Positions 1 to 6,269 of a stretch of DNA of 6,708 nucleotides are shown in pieces (position 1 is the first letter of the stretch; each line of letters opens with the position of its first letter). Where the stretch lies: the NCBI GenBank assembly GCA_934446285.1, contig CAKSEI010000082.1, forward strand, positions 1 to 6,708, read 5' to 3'. The position numbers were made by a program, and so were the translations under genes. The notes beneath the pieces were generated by a model, which saw only the letters and a program-made list of their open reading frames with translations, did not search any database and was not told the DNA's origin. This DNA comes from an uncultured Eubacteriales bacterium (GTDB lineage Bacteria > Bacillota > Clostridia > Oscillospirales > CAG-272).

Positions 1-1
1 G

Positions 2-2629
2 CGCGAACACCAGAAAAACGCGATTGCACACATTCTTTATGGCGGCAATACGCTGTTGGCGCATGAGGTCGGCGCGGGCAAGACCTTTGAAATGGTCGCC
101 GCCGTCATGGAATCCAAGCGGCTGGGGCTTTGCCAGAAAGCCATGTTCGTCGTGCCGAACCACCTGACGGAACAGTGGGCGTCTGAATTTCTGCGGCTCT
201 ATCCCTCCGCGAATATCCTTGTCACGACCAAAAAGGATTTTGAAACCCGAAACCGCAAAAAATTCTGTGCCCGCATTGCCACCGGCGATTATGATGCCGT
301 TATCATCGGACACAGCCAGTTCGAGAAAATCCCAATCTCTAAAGAGCGGCAGGAGCATTTGCTCCAAGAACAGATTTATGAGATCGAGGACGGTATCCGG
401 GAGCTGCGGGCAGCAAACGCCGAGCGTTTTACGATCAAGAGCTTAGAGCGGACAAAGAGAGGCTTGGAGCTGCGGCTTCAGAAATTGCAGGCGGCAGACC
501 GCAAGGATGATGTTGTCACGTTTGAGCAGCTTGGCATTGACCGGCTCTATGTGGACGAGGCGCACAGCTACAAGAACCTGTTCCTTTACACCAAAATGCG
601 CAACGTCGCAGGTCTTTCCACCTCCGATGCGCAGAAATCCTCGGATATGCTGTTAAAGTGCCGCTACATCGACGAGATCACAGACGGCAAGGGTGTTGTG
701 TTTGCCACCGGCACGCCGGTTTCCAACTCCATGACGGAGCTGTTTACCATGATGCGGTATTTGCAGCATGATCTCCTCCAGCAAAAAGGCTTGGCGCATT
801 TTGACTGCTGGGCATCGACCTTTGGCGAAACGGTGACCGCCATTGAGCTTGCGCCGGAGGGTACGGGTTACCGGGCAAGGACGCGCTTTGCAAAGTTTTA
901 TAATCTCCCGGAGCTGATGTCCATGTTCAAAATTGCGGCGGACATTAAGACGGCAGATCAGCTCCATCTTCCAAGACCGGAGGCGGTCTATCACACGGAG
1001 GTATCTCAGCCAACAGCAATTCAGAAAGAAATGGTGCAGATGCTCTCGGAACGGGCGGCAAAGGTACACTCCGGCACGGTGGACCCCTCCAACGACAATA
1101 TGCTGAAAATTACCTCAGATGGGCGCAAGCTCGGTCTTGACCAGCGTATCATCAATCCCGATCTGCCGGACGATTCGGGCAGCAAGGTCAATCGGTGCGT
1201 GAATAACATCTTCCGTATCTGGCAGGACGGACAGGCGGACAAGCTCACGCAGCTTGTCTTTTGCGATTTATCCACGCCCAAGATTGCAGCCGCCAAGCGC
1301 GCAGAAAAACCGGCTGGCGGTGCGCTCGATAACCCGGAGCTTCACGCGTTGGAAGCGCAGCTCACCAGCGACGGCATTACGCCAGACGCGCCGTTTTCCG
1401 TCTATGACGATATTCGCGGCAAGCTGGTCGCGCTGGGGATTCCACGGGAACAGATCGCGTACATCCATGAGGCGAACACCGAAGTCCGCAAAAAAGAGCT
1501 GTTTGCCAAAGTCCGAAGCGGACAGGTGCGCGTCCTCATGGGGAGCACCTTTAAGATGGGGGCTGGTATGAACGTCCAAGACCGGCTCATCGCGCTGCAT
1601 GACCTCGACTGTCCGTGGCGACCGGGCGATCTGGAGCAGCGCAGCGGACGCATCATCCGTCAGGGCAACCGCAACAAGGAAGTGCATATTTACCGCTATG
1701 TGACCGAGGGAACGTTCGACGCCTACCTCTGGCAGACGATTGAAAATAAGCAACGATTCATCTCGCAGATTATGACATCCAAATCGCCGGTACGCTCCTG
1801 TGAGGACATTGACGAAACGGCGCTGTCCTACGCAGAGATCAAGGCGCTGTGTGCCGGTGACGAGCGCATCAAGGAAAAGATGGATTTGGATGTGGATGTT
1901 GCGCGGCTGAAGCTGATGCGTGCCAACCATCAGAGCCAACAGTATAAGCTGGAGGACAATCTTCTGCGCTACTTCCCGGAACAGATCGAAGCGGCAAAGA
2001 ACGCCATTGCCGGTCTGGAAACAGATATGCAGACCGTGGCGACACATCCGCACCCCGCAGACGGATTTGCCGGAATGGAGGTCAAAGGCGATCTTCTGAC
2101 AGACAAGGACAATGCCGGTGCTGCGCTGCTGGAGGCGTTCAAGGAGGTCAAGGGTTCCGATCCTGTGCCGGTCGGCAGCTACCGTGGATTCCAGACTGCG
2201 CTCACAGCGGAGGGCTTTTATATGGACTGCATTTTGACGCTCAAGGGGCAGATGTCACATCGCGTCGAGCTGGGCAAAGACGCCAGAGGCAACCTCGTCC
2301 GAATCGACAACGTGCTGAACGCGATCCCGGCGCGGCTGACCTCGCAGAAAAAATATCTGGAGAATTTGTATGCGCAGATGGAAGCTGCCAAAGCGGAGCT
2401 TGGCAAGCCGTTCCCGCAGGAGGAAGAACTGCGCGTAAAATCCGCGCGTCTTGCTGAACTCAACGCAGAGCTGAACATTGACGATAAAATGCCGATGGAA
2501 CGGCTTGCCGGAGATACCGATACCGTTGCCAAATCCACACGTCCATCCATCCTGCAAAAGCTCCACGCCCCGCTGCCGGAGCAAACAAATTCAAAACCAA
2601 AGCACAAAGAAATGGAGGTATCACGATGA
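2..2629 (+). CDS. Large SF2/SNF2-like DEAD/DEAH-box helicase of an ICE, C-terminal part (5' end outside window)
   Basis: The reading frame is open from the left edge, so the true start lies upstream; TTG at 56 is internal, because in-frame residues REHQKNAIAHILYGG precede it. Helicase motifs appear in order: Walker A GAGKT (71-85) after AHEV, the DEAH box in LYVDEAH (554-565), the motif III-like ATGTPVSN (704-727), motif V GSTFKMGAGMNVQ (1541-1579) and motif VI QRSGRIIRQ (1637-1663). About 250 further residues of charged, helix-prone sequence follow. This matches the C-terminal half of the very large helicase/methyltransferase-like proteins (often over 2,000 residues) carried by Tn1549-like elements. 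The family is predicted to act on DNA using ATP; its exact role in transfer is not established to my knowledge. All key motifs look intact. The stop overlaps the next start (ATGA), implying translational coupling. Any methyltransferase domain would lie outside the window. Confidence 0.9.
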   Translation, partial: REHQKNAIAHILYGGNTLLAHEVGAGKTFEMVAAVMESKRLGLCQKAMFVVPNHLTEQWASEFLRLYPSANILVTTKKDFETRNRKKFCARIATGDYDAVIIGHSQFEKIPISKERQEHLLQEQIYEIEDGIRELRAANAERFTIKSLERTKRGLELRLQKLQAADRKDDVVTFEQLGIDRLYVDEAHSYKNLFLYTKMRNVAGLSTSDAQKSSDMLLKCRYIDEITDGKGVVFATGTPVSNSMTELFTMMRYLQHDLLQQKGLAHFDCWASTFGETVTAIELAPEGTGYRARTRFAKFYNLPELMSMFKIAADIKTADQLHLPRPEAVYHTEVSQPTAIQKEMVQMLSERAAKVHSGTVDPSNDNMLKITSDGRKLGLDQRIINPDLPDDSGSKVNRCVNNIFRIWQDGQADKLTQLVFCDLSTPKIAAAKRAEKPAGGALDNPELHALEAQLTSDGITPDAPFSVYDDIRGKLVALGIPREQIAYIHEANTEVRKKELFAKVRSGQVRVLMGSTFKMGAGMNVQDRLIALHDLDCPWRPGDLEQRSGRIIRQGNRNKEVHIYRYVTEGTFDAYLWQTIENKQRFISQIMTSKSPVRSCEDIDETALSYAEIKALCAGDERIKEKMDLDVDVARLKLMRANHQSQQYKLEDNLLRYFPEQIEAAKNAIAGLETDMQTVATHPHPADGFAGMEVKGDLLTDKDNAGAALLEAFKEVKGSDPVPVGSYRGFQTALTAEGFYMDCILTLKGQMSHRVELGKDARGNLVRIDNVLNAIPARLTSQKKYLENLYAQMEAAKAELGKPFPQEEELRVKSARLAELNAELNIDDKMPMERLAGDTDTVAKSTRPSILQKLHAPLPEQTNSKPKHKEMEVSR

Positions 2630-3420
2630 ACACCGAAACGATAAACACGCAACTGTACGAGAAAATGTTTGCTGAGCAGGAACGTTACCGCGACTGGCTG
2701 CTGCACCAGCCGCCGGAGGAAATTTTGAATCACACCTACGAATACACCACCCGTGAGGACATTCTAATGACACTGGAAGATAACGATTTAAGTTTTGAAC
2801 AGGCGTGGGCGCTGCTATCCTCACCGACACCGTTGGCAGACGTTTTCAAAGAATTTGAAAACCGCGAAACAGACTACATGGACGTTGTGCGGGAAAGTAT
2901 GGCGAGCCGCGCAGACACGATTATTGACAGGCATCAAGCGCCGCTTTATCCCCAAGATGCAGCTTATGCTGTCGCACATAATGAAATGGAACACTACACC
3001 GCGTCTTTGCGCATCAGTGCAGCTTGCAAGAATATGATCGAAGATGCCATTGCTGCCGCGTATCAGGATAACAGTCTGAAAGACGTGCGGGAGGCATCCA
3101 AAGCCGTCATTGATACGTTCGGCTTTGACCGCACCATGTTTGTGCTGGCAAATACGATCCGTATCAAAAATTACGACGGTCGCATCAGCGCAGAAAACAA
3201 AGCATGGGCGCGGACAATTCCTGTTTGCGAGGATCAGTTGAATATTCTTGTTGACCGCTGCAATCCCGGCTTACTTGATTTGTTCACGAATCAGGTGCGC
3301 AAGGATTTCGCGGCAGAACAACAGCGCAGCCAACAAAAAGCCTCTGTGCGGAAAAAGCTGCGCTCATCATCCGAAAAGACTGCTCATAGCAAACCTGTGA
3401 ACAAAGAGCAGGAACGCTGA
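2626..3420 (+). CDS. DUF3848-DUF3849 two-domain protein of conjugative elements
   Basis: A 264-residue protein of unknown function. Residues about 8-100 (LYEKMFAEQERYRDWLL, then REDILMTLEDNDL) resemble DUF3848. Residues about 105-225 (APLYPQDAAYA, GFDRTMFVLANTIR, DGRISAENKAWART) resemble DUF3849. Both families are known to me only as companions of ICE helicase and mobilisation genes. The last 40 residues are lysine-, arginine-, serine- and glutamine-rich and probably disordered, so nucleic-acid contact is possible. No signal peptide or membrane segment is seen. The start is fixed by GGAGG at 2614-2618 and by the 4-nt overlap with the helicase stop. mobC begins one base after its stop, so it sits in the middle of a three-gene operon. 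Any role in DNA processing is inference from position. Domain naming is from memory of the families, not from a search. Confidence 0.85.
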   Translation: MNTETINTQLYEKMFAEQERYRDWLLHQPPEEILNHTYEYTTREDILMTLEDNDLSFEQAWALLSSPTPLADVFKEFENRETDYMDVVRESMASRADTIIDRHQAPLYPQDAAYAVAHNEMEHYTASLRISAACKNMIEDAIAAAYQDNSLKDVREASKAVIDTFGFDRTMFVLANTIRIKNYDGRISAENKAWARTIPVCEDQLNILVDRCNPGLLDLFTNQVRKDFAAEQQRSQQKASVRKKLRSSSEKTAHSKPVNKEQER

Positions 3421-3421
3421 C

Positions 3422-3760
3422 ATGGCAAATCGCAAACGAAATATCCAGCTCAAGTTTCGCGTTACGCCGGAAGAACGTGCGTTGATTGAAGAAAAAATGG
3501 ATGAGCTTGGTACGCAAAATATGGCGGCGTTTTTACGGAAAATGGCGCTCGACGGATATGCTGTCAGGCTGGACCTGCCGGAATTGCAGAAGATTCTATC
3601 ACTGCTCCGGTATTCCTCCAACAACCTCAACCAGCTTACGCGGCGCGTCCATGAAACCGGTCGTATTTATGCTGCCGATCTGGAGGACATACGCCAAAAG
3701 CAGGAACAAATTTGGCAAGCGCTAAATGGCATCCTATCTCGTCTTGCGGCGATTCGCTGA
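3422..3760 (+). CDS. mobC: MobC-type relaxosome accessory protein (ribbon-helix-helix)
   Basis: A 112-residue basic protein. Residues 7-45 (a beta strand NIQLKFRV, then TPEERALIEEKMDELG and a second helix) fit a ribbon-helix-helix DNA-binding fold. Residues 65-80 contain SSNNLNQLTRRVHETG, the Asn/Leu-rich NLNQLTR motif typical of bacterial mobilisation proteins (PF05713, MobC). A helical tail ends at Arg112. In this family MobC binds near the origin of transfer and helps the relaxase open the strand at the nick site. The start lies one base after the upstream stop, with a modest CAGGA site at 3409-3413, so coupling to upstream translation is likely. It is the last gene before an intrinsic terminator. 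The relaxase it would serve is about 1 kb downstream in a separate transcription unit. RHH accessory proteins often also regulate transcription near oriT. Confidence 0.85.
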   Translation: MANRKRNIQLKFRVTPEERALIEEKMDELGTQNMAAFLRKMALDGYAVRLDLPELQKILSLLRYSSNNLNQLTRRVHETGRIYAADLEDIRQKQEQIWQALNGILSRLAAIR

Positions 3761-3780
3761 CGGAATCAAAATGCAGTTTG

Positions 3781-3821
3781 CAGCGGGAGTCTTACATCAG
3801 GCACGGCTCCCGCTGTTTTTT
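3781..3821 (+). terminator. Intrinsic terminator after mobC
   Basis: A perfect 9-bp stem, CAGCGGGAG (3781-3789) with CTCCCGCTG (3807-3815), has a 17-nt loop and runs directly into six T residues (3816-3821). It lies 20 bases after the mobC stop and ends the helicase-DUF3848/3849-mobC operon. Confidence 0.88.
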
Positions 3822-3902
3822 CTGCGGCATCCTTGCAAAGCAGCGCATTTTCCGATAAGCTGTATTTACAGAGAAAAAACAATGAACACGGAGGGAAGAT
3901 AA

Positions 3903-4190
3903 ATGCGATTTCTTTTGAAAGTTCTATTTGCACCGGTCATTGCTGTGCTCGCAATTATGACATGGTTCCTTACATTTATGGTCAGCTTATCCGGTGCGAT
4001 CCTCGGCATCATTTCTGCGATTTTGGGCTTTTTCGGTGTGTTTATTCTGATCGCAGATTCTACCCGGTACGGCATTGGATTACTGATCCTTGCTTTTCTG
4101 GTGAGCCCTTACGGTTTACCTATGCTGGCTGCATGGCTGGTCGGCAAGCTGCACGGTCTGCGATATGCGATTCAAGACTGGCTCTATTAA
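3903..4190 (+). CDS. CD1845-family small membrane protein
   Basis: A 95-residue very hydrophobic protein with three likely membrane helices at about residues 4-27, 31-52 and 57-80. The C-terminal region (LAFLVSPYGLPMLAAWLVGKLHGL) matches what I know of the CD1845 family, named from a C. difficile 630 conjugative transposon and found beside mobC and relaxase genes in Tn1549-like elements. Its molecular function is unknown; it probably sits in the cell membrane. The start is supported by GGAGGG at 3890-3895, seven bases before ATG. It lies between a terminator upstream and a bidirectional terminator downstream, so it should be its own transcript or depend on read-through. I could not find a convincing promoter in 3822-3890. 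A link to the mating channel or to surface exclusion is speculation from position only. Confidence 0.82.
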   Translation: MRFLLKVLFAPVIAVLAIMTWFLTFMVSLSGAILGIISAILGFFGVFILIADSTRYGIGLLILAFLVSPYGLPMLAAWLVGKLHGLRYAIQDWLY

Positions 4191-4196
4191 AAAAAC

Positions 4197-4237
4197 TGCG
4201 CAGGATGGCTCAAATCAATCCATCCTGCGCAATTTTT
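4197..4237. terminator. Bidirectional intrinsic terminator between convergent genes
   Basis: A perfect 12-bp stem, TGCGCAGGATGG (4197-4208) with CCATCCTGCGCA (4220-4231), has an 11-nt loop. On the plus strand it is followed by TTTTT (4233-4237). On the minus strand it is followed by a T run that reads as A residues 4189-4195 on the plus strand. It therefore serves both the CD1845-family gene and the minus-strand zinc-ribbon pair, whose last stop (4236-4238) overlaps its edge. Confidence 0.9.
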
Positions 4238-4406
4238 ATTTCCAACGCTCTGTGTCTTTCTTCCGCTCCTCAAGCTCCTGCCGCTCTGCCTCATTTGCAA
4301 GTCGAACCTCCGCTTTTCCACAGTCCGGGCACTGCGTACACGGTATCTCCGCCTCAAAGATATAGTGACAGGTATCGCAAGTGAAAACATCTTTACTCAA
4401 TTTCAT
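4236..4406 (-). CDS. Small zinc-ribbon-like protein (CxxC...CPDC)
   Basis: Starting at ATG 4406-4404 it gives 56 residues, MKLSKDVFTCDTCHYIFEAE and on. Cys10/Cys13 and Cys26/Cys29 form two knuckles (CDTC, CPDC), with an extra Cys23, as in rubredoxin-like or FmdB-like zinc ribbons. The last 20 residues are a charged helix (ERQELEERKKDTERW). An in-frame ATG at 4421 would add MIARI. I prefer 4406 because GAGGA lies just upstream of it, although the spacing is short. It overlaps the end of the upstream minus-strand gene by 14 nt, so the two are probably coupled. It is transcribed against the conjugation genes and ends at the shared terminator. Specific function is unknown; zinc binding is inferred from the cysteine pattern, and a DNA-, RNA- or protein-binding role is possible. 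Confidence 0.7.
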   Translation of the reverse strand: MKLSKDVFTCDTCHYIFEAEIPCTQCPDCGKAEVRLANEAERQELEERKKDTERWK

Positions 4407-4635
4407 AATCCTCGCTATCATCGTTTTCGCCGGTGATGCAGGTGAAGCACATCGCGGTTCCGGTTACGGCGCTACCCGCCGCCCAGATTGGCGCGCCGCA
4501 GATCATACACGTTGCACCATTCTTCTTTGCTGCAAGCATTTCGCGGAGCGACGCAATGAGTTCTTTTCGATTCGTGTCCTTGTTATTTTTAACGACTCCA
4601 TCCGCAAATTCTTCAACAGAAATGTAAGTGAACAT
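4393..4635 (-). CDS. Small hypothetical protein with two CxxC knuckles
   Basis: An 80-residue protein in two parts. Residues 1-40 are a soluble helical region (FTYISVEEFADGVVKNN, then RKELIASLREMLAAKK). Residues 43-66 hold CMIC and CFTC, 16 residues apart, flanking a Gly/Ala-rich loop (GAPIWAAGSAVTGTAM). The tail is acidic (ENDDSEDYEIE). The four cysteines suggest one structural zinc site. I do not recognise a named family, although similar small proteins occur in this kind of element as far as I recall. A promoter with a perfect TATAAT lies about 30 bases upstream of the start, and a G-rich stretch (AAGGCGGGG on the minus strand, 4641-4649) may act as ribosome binding site. It is first in a two-gene minus-strand unit facing away from the relaxase. 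A regulatory role is inference only. Confidence 0.72.
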   Translation of the reverse strand: MFTYISVEEFADGVVKNNKDTNRKELIASLREMLAAKKNGATCMICGAPIWAAGSAVTGTAMCFTCITGENDDSEDYEIE

Positions 4636-4666
4636 CTTAACCCCGCCTTGTTCGTTCTTATACTCT

Positions 4667-4694
4667 ATTATACCGTCTTAAAGACACATTGCAA
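4667..4694 (-). promoter_or_regulatory. Sigma-A-type promoter for the minus-strand zinc-ribbon pair
   Basis: Read on the minus strand: -35 TTGCAA (4694-4689), a 16-bp spacer and a perfect -10 TATAAT (4672-4667). The start site would fall near 4660, giving a leader of about 25 nt before ATG 4635. The spacer holds a small palindrome, GTCTT-A-AAGAC (4675-4685), which could be an operator. The -35 is only 4/6 to consensus. Confidence 0.65.
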
Positions 4695-4699
4695 GGAAA

Positions 4700-4717
4700 A
4701 GATTCCGACCTGAATCT
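4700..4717. repeat. Short inverted repeat upstream of relaxase gene
   Basis: AGATTC (4700-4705) and GAATCT (4712-4717) are perfect 6-bp arms around a 6-nt centre. The site lies 26 bases before the relaxase ATG and just upstream of its ribosome binding site. It could be an operator or part of an origin of transfer. An element this short can also arise by chance. Confidence 0.35.
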
Positions 4718-4743
4718 GGCTGATTGAAAGGGGGTGCTTTGCA

Positions 4744-6144
4744 ATGGCAACGACTCGCATTATATCTATGCACGTTGGAAAAGGACAGACTATCGCACAA
4801 ATGCTGAAGCGCAGCACAGAGTACGGAAAGAATCCGAAAAAGACAGAACAGGGCGATTTGATTGAAGCCTATGCTTGTGATCCGCATACGGTGGATGCGG
4901 AGTTTTTATTTTCAAAGCGGCAATACACAGCGGCAACCGGCAGAGAGCCGGACAACGATGTGATCATTTATCAAGTCCGACAATCCTTTAAGCCGGGAGA
5001 GATCACGCCGGAGGAGGCAAATAAGGTTGGATATGAATTTGCGGAACGTTTTTTGAACGGGAAACACGCCTTTCTTGTCTGTACGCATACCGATAAGAAG
5101 CACATTCATAATCACATTTATTGGAACGCCATCACGTTGGACTGTACGCACAAATTCCGGGATTTTCTCGGCTCTGGCCGCGCGGTCGCTCGACTGAGCG
5201 ACGCAATCTGTACGGAACATCATTTGTCTGTTATTACAAATCCAAAGCGGCGCGTAAATCATTACGGGAAATGGCTCGGGGACCGAGCAGAGCTGACACA
5301 CCGAGATCTGCTTCATGTGCTGATTGACGATGCGCTTGCGCAAAAGCCCGCCGACTTCGATGCGCTGCTGAGTCTGCTGATGGAAAACGGATGTGAGGTC
5401 AGGCGGCGTGGAAAGACGATCTCCTTGCGCCACCCAAGCAAGCCGGGATTTATCCGGCTGTCCTCAATGCCTGGATATACGGAGGCAGAGCTGCGCTCCG
5501 TTCTCGCCGGAGAAAAAGAACATGAGCCGATTCAGAAACGTCCGCAGGCCACGGAGAAAATGGGTACGCTCCTGATTGATATTGAAGCAAAGCTGCAAGC
5601 TGGGAAAGGCGCAGGCTATGAACGCTGGGCGAAGGTATTCAATCTCAAGCAGATGGCACAGACCTACAATTATCTGCGGGAACATGATCTCCTGAACTAT
5701 GAGGAACTGAGCGCAAAGACGGATGATGCCACAACACGGTTTCATGCACTGTCTGCAAAGATCAAAGCGTCCGAGCGGCGCATGGCGGAGATTGCTGTGC
5801 TGCGAACGCATATTGTCAACTACGCCAAGACCCGCGACGTTTATGTGGCATATCGTAAGGCTGGATATTCACAGAAATATCGAGCTGAGCATGAAACGGA
5901 TATTCTGTTGCATCAGGCGGCAAAAGAGGCTTTTAACGAGCTGGGGGCAAAGAAGCTCCCTACAATCAAGAGCTTGCAGGAGGAGTACGCCAAACTGCTG
6001 GCAGAGAAAAAAGCAGCCTACGCCGAGTACCGCACCATTCGCGGAGAGATGCGGGAACTGCTGATCCATAAACAAAATGTTGACCGGATGCTCGACAGAG
6101 GGGCATACAGTGAAGAACCGAATCAAGACCATGAGCGTCAATGA
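4744..6144 (+). CDS. Conjugative relaxase (relaxase/mobilisation nuclease family, Tn1549-like)
   Basis: A 466-residue protein. In this family the relaxase cuts one strand at the origin of transfer through a tyrosine and stays covalently attached to the 5' end while guiding the strand to the recipient. Motif I is seen as STEYGKNPKKT, with Tyr27 the likely nucleophile. The metal-binding histidine motif is HTDKKHIHNH (His115, His120, His122, His124). The sequence from residue 6 to about 185 fits the PF03432 nuclease domain. Residues about 270-460 are charged and helix-rich, probably coiled coil, and may contact MobC or the coupling protein. Length is ordinary for the family and the catalytic residues are present, so it looks functional. 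The start is supported by AAAGGGGG (4727-4734) nine bases upstream. I found no convincing promoter. The stop codon lies inside a strong hairpin. Confidence 0.93.
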   Translation: MATTRIISMHVGKGQTIAQMLKRSTEYGKNPKKTEQGDLIEAYACDPHTVDAEFLFSKRQYTAATGREPDNDVIIYQVRQSFKPGEITPEEANKVGYEFAERFLNGKHAFLVCTHTDKKHIHNHIYWNAITLDCTHKFRDFLGSGRAVARLSDAICTEHHLSVITNPKRRVNHYGKWLGDRAELTHRDLLHVLIDDALAQKPADFDALLSLLMENGCEVRRRGKTISLRHPSKPGFIRLSSMPGYTEAELRSVLAGEKEHEPIQKRPQATEKMGTLLIDIEAKLQAGKGAGYERWAKVFNLKQMAQTYNYLREHDLLNYEELSAKTDDATTRFHALSAKIKASERRMAEIAVLRTHIVNYAKTRDVYVAYRKAGYSQKYRAEHETDILLHQAAKEAFNELGAKKLPTIKSLQEEYAKLLAEKKAAYAEYRTIRGEMRELLIHKQNVDRMLDRGAYSEEPNQDHERQ

Positions 6145-6155
6145 CGTTCATGGTC
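6127..6155. repeat. H1: 14-bp imperfect palindrome over the relaxase stop codon
   Basis: GACCATGAGCGTCA (6127-6140) faces TGACGTTCATGGTC (6142-6155) around a single A. The only non-Watson-Crick pair is G6135 with T6147. The TGA stop (6142-6144) is in the right arm, so the last five codons and the stop form the stem. As RNA the loop would be about three bases. The same DNA could be a dyad for protein binding. Confidence 0.8.
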
Positions 6156-6234
6156 AAAAGCGTTTCGAAGAAACGCGCAGCCGCACAGTTTGTGCGATCA
6201 AGGGGTTTTAGGGGCGCTGCCCCTGACAAGCGGA

Positions 6235-6264
6235 GACCGGTTTTCGTGAGTACGAAAACCGGTC
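6235..6264. repeat. H5: perfect 13-bp hairpin
   Basis: GACCGGTTTTCGT (6235-6247) pairs perfectly with ACGAAAACCGGTC (6252-6264) around GAGT. It is the strongest perfect stem in the array and lies wholly in non-coding sequence. It is followed by GAAAT, not a T tract. Confidence 0.85.
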
Positions 6265-6269
6265 GAAAT

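Noticed and set aside
1268..2053. Long minus-strand open frame of 261 codons inside the helicase gene
   Set aside because: It lies fully opposite a gene with all helicase motifs intact, shows no recognisable domain and is explained by the moderate GC content and codon pattern of the plus strand.
2218..2733. Minus-strand open frame of 171 codons across the helicase/DUF3848 junction
   Set aside because: Serine- and arginine-rich shadow sequence over two well-supported plus-strand genes and their coupled start; no motif or credible ribosome binding site.
3833..3861. Possible promoter TTGCAA, 17 bp, TAAGCT before the CD1845-family gene
   Set aside because: The -10 matches consensus at only three of six positions; not strong enough to annotate.
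3882..3902. Six-codon mini reading frame (MNTEGR) ending directly before the CD1845-family ATG
   Set aside because: It could be a coupled leader peptide, but it has no clear ribosome binding site of its own and simply contains the Shine-Dalgarno site of the real gene.
3833..4384. Plus-strand open frame of 183 codons overlapping the CD1845-family gene
   Set aside because: Out of frame with the membrane-protein gene, runs through the terminator stem into the antisense zinc-ribbon gene, and its product looks like random sequence.
4381..4713. Plus-strand open frame of 110 codons opposite the 80-residue zinc-ribbon gene
   Set aside because: The minus-strand gene has a promoter, CxxC motifs and a coupled partner; the plus-strand frame has none of these.
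4912..5433. Minus-strand open frame of 173 codons inside the relaxase
   Set aside because: It covers the catalytic histidine region of the relaxase, which is clearly coding on the plus strand.
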